From positions 114,702 to 178,701 of the forward strand of contig JAUHXA010000007.1 in NCBI GenBank assembly GCA_030427245.1: a stretch of DNA of 64,000 bases, read 5' to 3'. This document shows, piece by piece, positions 17,884 through 27,257 of the stretch; the stretch's first letter is position 1; each line of letters starts with the position of its first letter. The DNA comes from Bacteroidia bacterium. GTDB lineage: Bacteria > Bacteroidota > Bacteroidia > Chitinophagales > UBA2359. The notes beneath the pieces were generated by a model that saw only the letters and a list, made by a program, of their open reading frames with translations, was not told the origin of the DNA and searched no databases. Made by a program: the position numbers and the translations under genes.

Positions 17884-19173
17884 CTAAGAATACGTCAACC
17901 ATTTTCCAATTTCCCTAAATGTCACCTTCTTACCACGCATCAAAATACCTACTTTGTAAATCTTCGCTGCCAACCAGACTGCAAAAATAGCTGCTCCAAT
18001 CATCAATACCATCGAAAGTAGCAGTTGCCAAACAGGAGGCATCCCGAATGCCAAACGTGCAGGCATTATCACGGGAGCAAAAAATGGAATAATGGAAGCC
18101 CATACTGCAATGCTGCTATTGGGTGAATCCAACATTCCCGACAAAATAATAATGGAAATGATGATTGGAATCGCAATCGGAAAAGTCAGTGTTTGAGCAT
18201 CGCTTTCGTCGTTGATAGCTGAAGCCAATCCTGCATATAAGGCAGCATAAAAAACGTAGCCTGTGATGAAGTAAAATAAAAATCCAAAAATAATCAAACC
18301 CAAAGGCAGACTTGCAAACTGCATTTGAAGGGTTTCAATCATTTCCATAGCAGCATCCATATCCTGCGGACTTGCTCCACCAACTTGATTGGGATTGATT
18401 GAATCTCCTATCAATAGAGCCATTACAAAATTGATAATCAACAGCAGTACAATCCAAATCGCATACTGTGTGATTCCCACTGCTCCAACGCCCAAAATCT
18501 TACCCATCATCAACTTGAAGGGTTTGACCGAAGACAAGATAATCTCTACAATTCGATTCGTTTTTTCCTCCATCACGCTCCGCATAATCATGGCTCCATA
18601 CATAAAAATGACGATGTACATCAAAAAACCCATGCCAAAACCGACACCAGCCGCCATGCCCGAACTTGCTATCTGCTCGCCCGTATCACTTTGATCACCA
18701 ACGCTTACCCGCGTTTTACGAATCATACTATACGTTTTGCTATCCAAACCTTCCAGCTCCAAGCGTTTCTTAATTAATTGGTCACTCAATTCATCTTCGA
18801 CATAATCTTTGATTCTCAAACCTAAAGATTTGTCAGCAATGTACTTCACGCCATTGGGATTGTCTATGTTGATTTTGGGAATGTAAAGAATGCCACTGTA
18901 ACCGTCCTTTTTGTAGCTTTCCTTCAATTCTTCCAAAGGCGTGTTTACTTCTTTGAAGCGAATCATGCCCGACTCAGAATCGGCTAAGGTGAACAAATCG
19001 CTTTCGTCTTTCACCAAAATATGGGCATCTTCCGAACTCCACAACATGATGCCTATTTGAAAACTAAACAGTGCAATGATGCCCAAAGGAACAAGCAATG
19101 TCACGATGATAAAGGATTTCTTGCGGACTTTGGTGAGATATTCACGCTTGAAAATTAGGAATATTTTATTCAT
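17884..19173 (-). CDS. ABC-2 type permease, NatB/YhaP-like
   Basis: The 429-residue inner-membrane protein starts MNKIFLIFKREYLTKVRKKSF, the usual amphipathic entry of NatB-like permeases. One membrane helix (residues about 20-45) is followed by a large extracytoplasmic domain (about 50-180). A cluster of five or six helices then spans 180-415, including MRSVMEEKTNRIVEIILSSVKPFKLMMGKILG, the conserved coupling loop. No ATP-binding subunit is encoded next to it, so the partner must be elsewhere. The substrate is unknown (sodium or drug efflux in characterised relatives). Confidence 0.78.
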   Translation of the reverse strand: MNKIFLIFKREYLTKVRKKSFIIVTLLVPLGIIALFSFQIGIMLWSSEDAHILVKDESDLFTLADSESGMIRFKEVNTPLEELKESYKKDGYSGILYIPKINIDNPNGVKYIADKSLGLRIKDYVEDELSDQLIKKRLELEGLDSKTYSMIRKTRVSVGDQSDTGEQIASSGMAAGVGFGMGFLMYIVIFMYGAMIMRSVMEEKTNRIVEIILSSVKPFKLMMGKILGVGAVGITQYAIWIVLLLIINFVMALLIGDSINPNQVGGASPQDMDAAMEMIETLQMQFASLPLGLIIFGFLFYFITGYVFYAALYAGLASAINDESDAQTLTFPIAIPIIISIIILSGMLDSPNSSIAVWASIIPFFAPVIMPARLAFGMPPVWQLLLSMVLMIGAAIFAVWLAAKIYKVGILMRGKKVTFREIGKWLTYS

Positions 19174-19279
19174 ACTTTTTGGGTTGTGTTTGAGTGTTTA
19201 GGTTAATAGTGGTGTTTGAGTGTCTATTTTGGTAATTATATTTGAGTTGATAACTACGTTTGGTTATTTGTGTTTTCTA

Positions 19280-19380
19280 AGTAAAAAAGAAAAAATAACT
19301 TCCCGACCGATATTCCCCTTTTGAAAGGGGGTGGGGTATGTTAGCAAAACAAAACGGGGAGTTATTTTTTTACCGTTACT
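19280..19380. repeat. 101-bp inverted-repeat element, copy 1
   Basis: The ends AGTAA...AAAAAATAACTTCCCG and CGGGGAGTTATTTTTTTACCGTTACT are imperfect inverted repeats of about 26 bp. Inside is a second hairpin (CCCCTTTTGAAAGGGG). Copy 2 at 26912 differs by one base (C at 19350, G at 26982). The last two bases form part of the TAG stop of the EamA gene. The stem followed by T7 could also end transcription. Confidence 0.8.
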
Positions 19381-20266
19381 AAGTAGGTTTTTCATTTTGA
19401 TTCATATTTTTGTTTCCATTCATAAGAAACGGATACACTGCAATAGAAGCAATGATAATCAAGGCTCCAACATAAAAGCCAATGTGCATTCGCTCCGAAT
19501 CACCAAAAATCCAGTATGCCAAAATAATAGCATAAACAGGCTCCATATTGATGACCAATGCTAAGGTATAAGCGGATAATCGTTCCAGCAAATAATTCAT
19601 CGCAATGAAAGCATAAGTAGTACAACCCAACGCCAATATTAGCAAATAAATTCCGTCCATTGCAGAAATTTCACTGGGCAATACACTGATACTTTGGGTA
19701 AAGGTAAAATAAAGAGCGATAAACACAAACCCTGCAATCATTTCATACATCGAAACAACACTTGCATCGTGTTTACGTACCAACTGTTTGTTCATCACTC
19801 CAAACAAAGCAGCCAAAAAAGCAGAAATCAGTGCCAACACAATTCCTTCCCAATAATCAAAGGCAAACTGGGTAATGACATATAAGCCTACTATAATCAC
19901 CAAACCCAAAACCACTTCGCTTACTGCAATACGTACTTTATCAAAAAGCGGTTCTAAAAAACTTGTAAATAGGGTCGTACTTGCCATACAGCCCAATGCC
20001 ACCGATACATTTGAGGCTTTGATAGCTCCAAAAAAGGTAATCCAATGGACAGCTACAATAACTCCCACTCCAAATACTTTCGCCAAGACTTTGCCTGACA
20101 AACGCATTTCCTTCTTCTTCCACAACACAAAGGCGAACATCCCTATTGCAGCCAACAACATTCGGTAAAATACCAAATCGGCGGAAGGTAGGGTAATGAT
20201 TTTACCCAGTATTCCTGTAAAACCGTAAATGAGGACAATAAAATGGAGATGTAAATGGTCTTTCAT
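19379..20266 (-). CDS. EamA/DMT-family transporter
   Basis: The 295-residue protein has ten predicted membrane helices in two EamA repeats (about residues 5-135 and 145-285). It includes the typical GKIITLPSADLVFYRMLLA and AINMEPVYAIILAYWIFGDSE-like segments (here VINMEPVYAIILAYWIFG). Family members export small metabolites or drugs; the substrate is not predictable. The TAG stop overlaps the end of the 101-bp element by two bases, so the original C-terminus may have been replaced when the element arrived. Confidence 0.82.
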   Translation of the reverse strand: MKDHLHLHFIVLIYGFTGILGKIITLPSADLVFYRMLLAAIGMFAFVLWKKKEMRLSGKVLAKVFGVGVIVAVHWITFFGAIKASNVSVALGCMASTTLFTSFLEPLFDKVRIAVSEVVLGLVIIVGLYVITQFAFDYWEGIVLALISAFLAALFGVMNKQLVRKHDASVVSMYEMIAGFVFIALYFTFTQSISVLPSEISAMDGIYLLILALGCTTYAFIAMNYLLERLSAYTLALVINMEPVYAIILAYWIFGDSERMHIGFYVGALIIIASIAVYPFLMNGNKNMNQNEKPT

Positions 20267-20329
20267 GGAGGTAAGATAGCGAAAACTTCAAATGCAAAGC
20301 ACAAATTCAAACCCAAAAATTTGCTTTAT

Positions 20330-20620
20330 TTATCGCTTGCTAATCTTGTTCAAGCTAATCGCTCGTTGACGACTGCATTTGTGTCGCCCTACTTGAAAAT
20401 CTCTTTTTTGACGGTGTTTCGTTTTTCTGCCTTGTACCCGTTTGCGCCACATTTTCCAACTACTCAGCTTCATTTCTTGACGCATCAACTCAATCACATC
20501 CTTTTCGGGTACGCCAAACTGTTCTTCAATCGCATCAAAAGGTGTGCGGTCTTCCCATGCCATTTCGATAATTCGGTCAATAGCTCGTTCGTCTAATTCG
20601 TATTTTATGGAGATATTCAT
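20330..20620 (-). CDS. DUF2805/TIGR03643 family protein
   Basis: The 96-residue product carries the hallmark DRIIEMAWEDRTPFDAIEEQFG(V/L)PEKDVIELMRQEMKLSSWKMWRKRV (about residues 15-62), a small helical, probably HTH-like domain. A basic C-terminal tail rich in Lys and Arg suggests nucleic-acid binding, but the role is unknown. It is upstream of the EamA gene in the same direction, 63 bp away. Confidence 0.8.
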   Translation of the reverse strand: MNISIKYELDERAIDRIIEMAWEDRTPFDAIEEQFGVPEKDVIELMRQEMKLSSWKMWRKRVQGRKTKHRQKRDFQVGRHKCSRQRAISLNKISKR

Positions 20621-20687
20621 TGCGGTATTTTAGAGGGAACAACAGAAAAATACCTCGGAAGTTTATACCTTCTATTTTTTACACTTA

Positions 20688-21515
20688 TCACCTGTTTTTT
20701 TTACTCCTCAAATTCGCCCCAAACACAATATTCAGCTGCGTGAAAAAAAAATCCTGTTTTGCCGAATCCAATTCCGAACTCGTCGTTCTAATATCGGGCA
20801 GATTGAAGTACCCACCCTTCAATTCTGATTGAAAAAAGAACACCCGACCAAAAGCCACATTTACACCCAACATGGCAGTGATGCCATAACCCGACAAATG
20901 AAATTCATCGTATCGTTCACTATCCCAAAGCGTTACATTCGTTTTTGGCATCAATACACCTACGCCCACACCTTTCAACAAGCTTAATTTGATTCGTTTG
21001 CTCCCCGCTAATTCTGCCAAATGCCTCAATTCGGTATTGATATAGTTCAGTCCATCTGTATGCTCAAATCGTAAAAATTCGGGTAGAATCGCAATATACT
21101 CATTCGAGTAGTTTCCTGCAAAAGCCTTCCCTTCCTCTTCAATTGTACCATTGATATTCACCATTTGATAGGGCTGTACTACGTATTTCATGTGGTCAAT
21201 GCCCAGTGTAAGGCTATACTTATTGGTGATAAAATATCCAACTCGGAAATTGTATTGCGGAATCGTAGCCGTTGAAGGATTGAAGTAGTCCAATTTGAAT
21301 TGACTTTGGCGGTCTTTGGCTCGCACTTTTTGTAGTGTAAAATCGTGGTCGTTTCCTTTGAAGTCAATTGTAGATTTGGTGTACCATCCCCAATTCCAAC
21401 CCCAATAAAAGTAAAAATCCCCTTTTCGGTTCTTTTCATTTATATCGGATGGAATTTGAGAAAAACAGCTATTACTGACAAAGAACAGACAAAACAGAAG
21501 TCTAATGTGTTTCAT
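20688..21515 (-). CDS. outer-membrane beta-barrel-like protein
   Basis: The 275-residue protein has a signal peptide (MKHIRLLFCLFFVSNSCFSQ). The mature part has repeated amphipathic strands (PQYNFRVGYFITNKYSLTLGIDHMKYV, LSGYGITAMLGVNVAFGRVFFFQSELKGGYF, FFFTQLNIVFGANLR) as in small Bacteroidota barrels. It is not assigned to a family, and there is no operon partner with a known role. Confidence 0.6.
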   Translation of the reverse strand: MKHIRLLFCLFFVSNSCFSQIPSDINEKNRKGDFYFYWGWNWGWYTKSTIDFKGNDHDFTLQKVRAKDRQSQFKLDYFNPSTATIPQYNFRVGYFITNKYSLTLGIDHMKYVVQPYQMVNINGTIEEEGKAFAGNYSNEYIAILPEFLRFEHTDGLNYINTELRHLAELAGSKRIKLSLLKGVGVGVLMPKTNVTLWDSERYDEFHLSGYGITAMLGVNVAFGRVFFFQSELKGGYFNLPDIRTTSSELDSAKQDFFFTQLNIVFGANLRSKKNR

Positions 21516-21667
21516 TCTATTGTTGTTAGAACATACACTTATACTAAGTGTGTCTGCTCAAAGAAAGGCAGGATTGCAGCCAGCAAGATAGGTAAGCAAA
21601 ATAACTATTTTAATAAAAACTGAAAATTAAATATTTTAATATTCAAAAAAATAGCAAAACAATGATT

Positions 21668-22315
21668 TTACTGCAATGTATAACCAATCTTAAAACCCAA
21701 AGCAGGATTTGGTAAAAAACGTTCTCCTGTTTTGTTGAGTAAAGACAAAACTTGGGAGTCGCCATTGTCTCGGTTTTCCTTTTCCCAAAAGGTCAATTCA
21801 GGAGTTTGGGTATGTTTGTATTTGATACCGAGACCTGCAAAGGCATCTATAAAAAATCGTTTGTTCACCTTCCATTTTTGGCTTCCATACAAAGCAGTCA
21901 ATGTGCTGACCGACTTTTCATAACGATGTGTTTTTTCGTATGGTGGAATTCCTTCTATGTCAATCAAATCGGTAAACTCATATTTTTGGCTTCGATGGCG
22001 AAAACGCACCGCCCAATATTTTCCATCCTTTCCCTTCAAATATTTCCGCCATTCACCTCCCAATATCCATCCCCGATTGTTTTGCAGCCCATAGCCAATC
22101 GAGTGATACAATGCGCCCATTTCCAATGAAATAGAACTATTTTTAGTCCCTCTAAATTCTAAAGATAGAAGAGCCGCATTGTTTCCGAATAGGTCAGTGA
22201 GTAGTAAGGGAGCAATTTTCAGGGCAAGTTTTGGTTGAAGTAAAGGGTCGCTTTGTTGTCCAAAAAAAGGGAGATAAAAACCCAAGAGGAAAATGAGGAT
22301 AAGTAAATGATTCAT
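21668..22315 (-). CDS. secreted DUF3575-like envelope protein
   Basis: The 215-residue protein has a signal peptide (MNHLLILIFLLGFYLPFFGQQ). KLALKIAPLLLTDLFGNNAALLSLEFR and the closing PNPALGFKIGYTLQ are reminiscent of DUF3575-type outer-membrane proteins. Strand-rich, with an aromatic-poor final residue. It lies 4 bp downstream of the coupled membrane-protein pair, so it may be the last gene of that transcript. Confidence 0.5.
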   Translation of the reverse strand: MNHLLILIFLLGFYLPFFGQQSDPLLQPKLALKIAPLLLTDLFGNNAALLSLEFRGTKNSSISLEMGALYHSIGYGLQNNRGWILGGEWRKYLKGKDGKYWAVRFRHRSQKYEFTDLIDIEGIPPYEKTHRYEKSVSTLTALYGSQKWKVNKRFFIDAFAGLGIKYKHTQTPELTFWEKENRDNGDSQVLSLLNKTGERFLPNPALGFKIGYTLQ

Positions 22316-22319
22316 GCTT

Positions 22320-23819
22320 TTATTTTATTCCAAATAATGCCACATCACCCCCATTCACAATCGCCCCTTTATCTTCAAACACTTCATTGACAATATGACC
22401 ATTGCTATGCAATTGCAGTGTACGATTGGTGGATAGCAATTCCACCTCGGGATTATCATGTAAAGTATTGAGCAGCTGAATGAATTTTTTGGTCAGTGTT
22501 TTTTCGGGTGTGTAATCATTGCTCGCCATGTTTAAATCTATGACAATATATTTGAAGCCAGCTACTTTTAAGGCTTGAATGATTTTTTGTTTGGTTTTAA
22601 AACGTGTAACCAACTGAGCGAAATTGTCTAAGAAGGTATCATTCATAACCCTTTTATCATTCTTTCGAATGAAATAATTGATGCTCGTACCTACACGATA
22701 CACCAATGATTCGTCCTCTCGATTGATAATTTTTTGTATTTCGTGGTGTTGAGGGAAATGAAAGCCTAACAACTTTGTTTCATTGATCTTACCAGTTTGG
22801 TATTCCATAATCGGTGGAATGTAAATGTGTTTGGCTCTTTCTTTATTAATTGGATTGTAGTTGGTCGTTCGGAAAGTGAATGCCATCAACAACCAAATAA
22901 AGCAAATAGACATCAACAAACTGCTTTTGAGAAAGGCGGGTGATATATTTTCGGTACTCCAGACAAAAGGCCTTTTGCCATTTTGAAAACTCATCGCCTT
23001 GACCAAAAAAACATAAGGTATGCAAAACAACAAAAGTCCATACCACGCTGCACCTACTCCTAATATCCACCACAATAAAAAATACACGAGTAAGAACAAA
23101 ATCATTCCTTTGGTTCTCTTCGGATGTCTTTGAATGCGTAGGACAATTAGAACAAGTAACACACCAAAAATCATCACCAGAAGCGGATAGGTTACAGCAT
23201 CTCTTTGTCCTGATACAATTGTCAGAACCTGATGAATTGGCGTATATATATATAAGGCGAATTGATGAATGGTCTCACTTGTGCTTTCAATCCATCCTAC
23301 TTGAGAAGAAGAGGCTAAGAGCTGCAAACCTTCTTGTGGAGTAGTCAAATTGTGTTTGTTGAGATAGGCATTGGGGATGGAAACAAGCAGCAATAACATA
23401 CACAATGCCATTATAGTTAGCTTCAATCCGATTCTTTGACTTATGGATTGTTGGCGAAGAATTCTTTGTGGAAACAAAAACAAAATGGGGAGCAACAGCA
23501 ACAGCAGAAAACCTACATCTGTAAAAAAAACATCCAAATTGGTATTGACAAACACATCATAAGGAATAGACAGATAGCGAGCAAGTACTATTTCGTACCC
23601 CATAAATTTGTGTAAATCTTCTCTTACACCTGCTTTGATGCGGGGTGATGGTTCGTTGTTTTGAGTGTCAGTCGTTTCGGGCATCTGATACATACCAGGA
23701 ACAATCACTTCTTCTGTGTGTTGTGCGCTACTTAATGAAGTCAAACTACACAACAGCAAGAAAAAAAAATATTTTTTGAATTTATATTGTAAAATTGAAA
23801 GGAGCATATTTTCCATCAT
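22320..23819 (-). CDS. large membrane protein, partner of the upstream GT-C-like gene
   Basis: From the ATG at 23819 the protein has 499 residues; this ATG overlaps the upstream stop in an ATGA, so translation is coupled. An ATG at 23840 would add seven residues. After a signal-like helix and a loop (EDLHKFMGYEIVLARYL), about eight membrane helices follow to about residue 330. A soluble C-terminal domain of 170 residues then contains YIVIDLNMAS. The partner upstream looks like the N-terminal half of a GT-C membrane glycosyltransferase, so together they may form one enzyme split over two genes. The function is unproven. Confidence 0.5.
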   Translation of the reverse strand: MMENMLLSILQYKFKKYFFFLLLCSLTSLSSAQHTEEVIVPGMYQMPETTDTQNNEPSPRIKAGVREDLHKFMGYEIVLARYLSIPYDVFVNTNLDVFFTDVGFLLLLLLPILFLFPQRILRQQSISQRIGLKLTIMALCMLLLLVSIPNAYLNKHNLTTPQEGLQLLASSSQVGWIESTSETIHQFALYIYTPIHQVLTIVSGQRDAVTYPLLVMIFGVLLVLIVLRIQRHPKRTKGMILFLLVYFLLWWILGVGAAWYGLLLFCIPYVFLVKAMSFQNGKRPFVWSTENISPAFLKSSLLMSICFIWLLMAFTFRTTNYNPINKERAKHIYIPPIMEYQTGKINETKLLGFHFPQHHEIQKIINREDESLVYRVGTSINYFIRKNDKRVMNDTFLDNFAQLVTRFKTKQKIIQALKVAGFKYIVIDLNMASNDYTPEKTLTKKFIQLLNTLHDNPEVELLSTNRTLQLHSNGHIVNEVFEDKGAIVNGGDVALFGIK

Positions 23820-25510
23820 TTTTTGTAAACTTCTTCCCATTTACTTTCCAGTTCATTGAAGTTTAGTCTCGGTGTAGCTTGTTTTCCATTCAAAAGAGCT
23901 TCTACTGAAATGGTTTGAGTTTCTACAAAGTTTTTACCCAACCAAGGCAAAACAGGTAATAGAAAAAAGAGACCTAGAATAGTCGAAATCTGAATCAGTC
24001 GTATAAAAAGTTTTTTTCGCTTCAAAGCCATATAAGCCAAAATTCCTAATCCCATTAATAAGAGAGTCCACTGCAATAAGGCAACATTTTGGTGAAAGGC
24101 TCGAAGGTGAGATTGTTCATCCAATTGAAGTAAAAAAATCACAGCCATCACCAAAAAAAAACTTCCTAAAAACGCTCCCAAACCACCTTTTGCATACCAT
24201 ATTGTGGTAATCAACGCAAAAAATAGAAATAGGGCTGTGAGTTTGATTCCAAAGGCAAATCCTGCAAAAACTCCTATCAATGCAATGAGCCTATTTTCTA
24301 TTATTGCAGGAGGCAAGTGATTGGAAAAAAAGGTTTTGATTTTAAGGATGAAATCTGAAGTAGTTGTGTGTCCAAATTTTGAGGTCTGTCTTTTATTGTT
24401 TTTTGAAGAGTTACTAAGTGATTGTTTTGAAGTAATAGGTGACGAGAACCAATTGACCAATAAGAGTAAAATGCAAAGCGTGATATACAACAAGCCCATG
24501 TCAATTTTCATATCCATATGTGAAAGAAAGTTGACCATTGGCACCGAAAAATACAATAACAAGCAAAAAGCAGCATGATTGACATCCAACCATTTGCGAC
24601 TCAAACGATACAATGCCACCAAACTCAAAAAACTGCCCAAAAATGACAATGCTAAAACGACATCTACTCTCCCAAATAGTACCAAGCCCAAAGACATAAA
24701 CAAAGACCAATTGTAGGGCTGATTACCGTCCACCAAACTTCCATACTGTGCAATCAAGGAGGGTAAGTTGACATACAAATTGATAGAATCTGTTCCCAAA
24801 GGAAAAGGACGCAGCAACTGTGTGAAATCAAACACCAAAAACAAGGCTAAAAATAGGAAGCTAAATGCTCCTAAAGCATTGAATCTATTGGAGATTCGTA
24901 TGGGCTGGAACAAAGTTTCATATACAACCTGTCGAGTTTTTCTCCAATTGAAGAAAAGTATGAAAGCAAATAAAGGAGCTATTGCAAAAACATTCAACAG
25001 ATGAAAAATACCCAAAAAGAACAATGCAAAAGTTACAAACATAATCCCTAACGCCACTTCAATAATTGGCATATCCTGTGAAGTTATTTGAGGAGGAAAT
25101 ATAGTAGTAAACACATAGCCTACGATTCTACATACAAGCGCAACCAAATACACACACACAACGACTCCTACCAAATGTCCTAAATGTAAAAACAATCCTT
25201 TTGCACTAAGATGAATACCAGACATTTTGCTGTAAAAGGCGGTAATGGTCAGACTGTCTAATAGCAATAATAAGAGGAAGATACTTAAACCATTGACCCA
25301 TCTAAGCGACCATTTTTTCCTCTTTGCCTGTGTCAAACCCCAACTTATTGTCACGCCTATCAACAGGAAAATGACGAATAAATTTGCATATTGAAAGTTT
25401 TGAAAGGCTTTTTCATAGTAAAGATTGTAGTGCCAATATTCCACAAAAATAACTACTGTCCAAAGGAGAGAAAAAACAATAGAAGTAATTTTGGTCAGTC
25501 GTTCGAGCAT
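23816..25510 (-). CDS. membrane protein, probable GT-C (GT39-like) glycosyltransferase part
   Basis: The 564-residue protein has about 12 hydrophobic helices. The luminal-loop motif PFPLGTDSINLYVNLPSLIA (about residues 235-255) and HMDMKIDMG (about 331-339) resemble the acidic and YN-type motifs of GT-C enzymes that use lipid-linked sugars. A cytoplasmic loop SNSSKNNKRQTSK lies around residue 365. The coupled downstream gene supplies further helices and a soluble tail. Family membership is inferred from topology and these motifs only. Confidence 0.45.
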   Translation of the reverse strand: MLERLTKITSIVFSLLWTVVIFVEYWHYNLYYEKAFQNFQYANLFVIFLLIGVTISWGLTQAKRKKWSLRWVNGLSIFLLLLLLDSLTITAFYSKMSGIHLSAKGLFLHLGHLVGVVVCVYLVALVCRIVGYVFTTIFPPQITSQDMPIIEVALGIMFVTFALFFLGIFHLLNVFAIAPLFAFILFFNWRKTRQVVYETLFQPIRISNRFNALGAFSFLFLALFLVFDFTQLLRPFPLGTDSINLYVNLPSLIAQYGSLVDGNQPYNWSLFMSLGLVLFGRVDVVLALSFLGSFLSLVALYRLSRKWLDVNHAAFCLLLYFSVPMVNFLSHMDMKIDMGLLYITLCILLLLVNWFSSPITSKQSLSNSSKNNKRQTSKFGHTTTSDFILKIKTFFSNHLPPAIIENRLIALIGVFAGFAFGIKLTALFLFFALITTIWYAKGGLGAFLGSFFLVMAVIFLLQLDEQSHLRAFHQNVALLQWTLLLMGLGILAYMALKRKKLFIRLIQISTILGLFFLLPVLPWLGKNFVETQTISVEALLNGKQATPRLNFNELESKWEEVYKK

Positions 25511-25575
25511 TGAGGAGTCTATTTTTTATCAAAAATGGTGAAAAAAAACTAAAGTTTTGCATTTGTAAAGTGAAT

Positions 25576-26853
25576 TCACGATTTTTTAGGTGCCTCACTA
25601 AACCAAGTTTGTTCGGCATAAGGAAATGCTTGTATGGGTTCAGCTTTGTTCAAAAAAGGGCAAAGTTTTTCCCAGCCCTCTCCATCACAGATATTGATTT
25701 TTAGTAGCTTGTTGGCGGGCTTATTTTTAAAAAAATCATTCACTCGCTTGTCAAATGCATGGTAGGCGGATTCCCAGTTTGGAAAATCAGCGTACAAGCT
25801 ACCATAAGCTTTTTGATAAATGGAGTTGAAGTTGTGGTATAGTTTGTCAAATTTTCCAGATGCCGACGGAGGGGTTTCTAACCATTTTTTCATCTCCACA
25901 GTGGTACTGAAGCCTCTGGGTTTGTATAGGTTTTCACTTGACCTAATCCAATCTTCTAAGTTGCGGACGGTATAGATAAATTGAGCATTGGGAAATAGAT
26001 CATATAGCTCTTCAAATCTAAAAGAAATGGGCGAATCAGAGAATGCGTCAAAATAATAGAGGTCGTCGAGGTCAATGATTTTTTTAGTAATTGGATTGAT
26101 AAAATGTATGGCAGAATAACCCAACATCGTTAAGGCTTTGGTAAGTGTAGTCGTCCCTGTTCGACTCAAGCCAATACCAAAAATATGGGGCGTATCCTTA
26201 GAAATGCCTGTTTGATGGTGTTGTTGCCAAGCTTTGAGTAAGCGAACAATGCCTTGTGGGTCTTTGGACGGTTCAAGGAAGTCCATTTGCTCAATTACTT
26301 TACTTGCCTCCTCCATCTGCCGATTGCCAATGAGGGACTGGGCAAGTAGTTTTTGTATATCTGTGTGATTTTTATTTTGCTCATAAAGTGGACGCAATAT
26401 ATCTACAGCTTGGGCATACCTCCCTGCTATCAACAATAAGTCCGATTTAAAAATCAAGGTACTAAGTTCCTGCCCGTGTTTTTCGATTAATGATGCTACC
26501 GTTTCAAACCCTTCCTCAAATTGACCATGATTCACCAGTAATCTGGCTTTTCTTTTATAGCTCGATTTGGCTTTGGTTTTTTCGATAGAAATATTTAGCC
26601 ATTTTAAAGCCACATCTCTTTCCCATGTTTTTAGTGCTACTGTTGATAATCCCTCATATCCCTGAGGTCTATGTGGAAATTTTTCTACATGCCGCTGAAA
26701 AGCTGCTTGTGCTTCTTCAAATAGATTGTTTGTCAAAAATTGATTACCTAACTTATAATCATTGAAGGCATCAGCTACTTGTGTCAGTTTTCTACCTGTG
26801 ATTTGTTTTAAAAAGTGGATAATTTTATGGTAAAACCGTTTGTTTTTTTCCAT
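25576..26853 (-). CDS. TPR-sulfotransferase fusion protein
   Basis: In the 425-residue protein, residues about 25-200 are TPR-like helical repeats (LGNQFLTNNLFEEAQAAFQ, LIAGRYAQAVDILRPLYE). Residues 220-420 are a P-loop sulfotransferase with the 5'-phosphosulfate loop GLSRTGTTTLTKAL (from 228) and the 3'-phosphate motif YTVRNLEDWIRSS (294-306). It would transfer sulfate from PAPS to a glycan acceptor. The TPR part resembles those of the FkbM gene at 30334 and the GT-D gene at 32876. It is the first gene of the glycan cluster, followed downstream by the GT-C-like pair. Confidence 0.8.
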   Translation of the reverse strand: MEKNKRFYHKIIHFLKQITGRKLTQVADAFNDYKLGNQFLTNNLFEEAQAAFQRHVEKFPHRPQGYEGLSTVALKTWERDVALKWLNISIEKTKAKSSYKRKARLLVNHGQFEEGFETVASLIEKHGQELSTLIFKSDLLLIAGRYAQAVDILRPLYEQNKNHTDIQKLLAQSLIGNRQMEEASKVIEQMDFLEPSKDPQGIVRLLKAWQQHHQTGISKDTPHIFGIGLSRTGTTTLTKALTMLGYSAIHFINPITKKIIDLDDLYYFDAFSDSPISFRFEELYDLFPNAQFIYTVRNLEDWIRSSENLYKPRGFSTTVEMKKWLETPPSASGKFDKLYHNFNSIYQKAYGSLYADFPNWESAYHAFDKRVNDFFKNKPANKLLKINICDGEGWEKLCPFLNKAEPIQAFPYAEQTWFSEAPKKS

Positions 26854-26911
26854 TGTTTGATTTTTGATAGCTCCTATTCAATGGCATTAAATTACATTAT
26901 TTTGAGAACTT

Positions 26912-27012
26912 AGTAAAAAAGAAAAAATAACTTCCCGACCGATATTCCCCTTTTGAAAGGGGGTGGGGTATGTTAGCAAAAGAAAACGGGGAGTTATTTT
27001 TTTACCGTTACT
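26912..27012. repeat. 101-bp inverted-repeat element, copy 2
   Basis: This copy is identical to 19280-19380 except for one base (G at 26982), in the same orientation and 7632 bp away. It stands in the roughly 400-bp space between the divergent TPR-sulfotransferase and GT25-sulfotransferase genes; the rest of that space holds no recognisable gene. Confidence 0.8.
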
Positions 27013-27257
27013 TAGACTTGCTAAAAATTTTAAACCCCTACTTAAATTCAATGATATAGAGAATACCACCTGTTGAAAAGTACAGAAATATTTGATTTAC
27101 TGATTGTAGATACTTGACCACAAAAATGCAGAATCTCATTTGGGAGAGAATATCACCGTGGGTCAAAAAAACTAAGTTTTTTTAAAAAATAGGCAAAATA
27201 AGCCCATTTTTGAGGAGTAATAGCCCTATTGACAGTTGTAATAATCTCTCTTTTAAG

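Noticed and set aside
27165..27183. AAAAAAAC/GTTTTTTT hairpin as a terminator before the GT25-sulfotransferase gene
   Set aside because: The stem has one G:C pair, and it is placed upstream of a gene start rather than after a gene.
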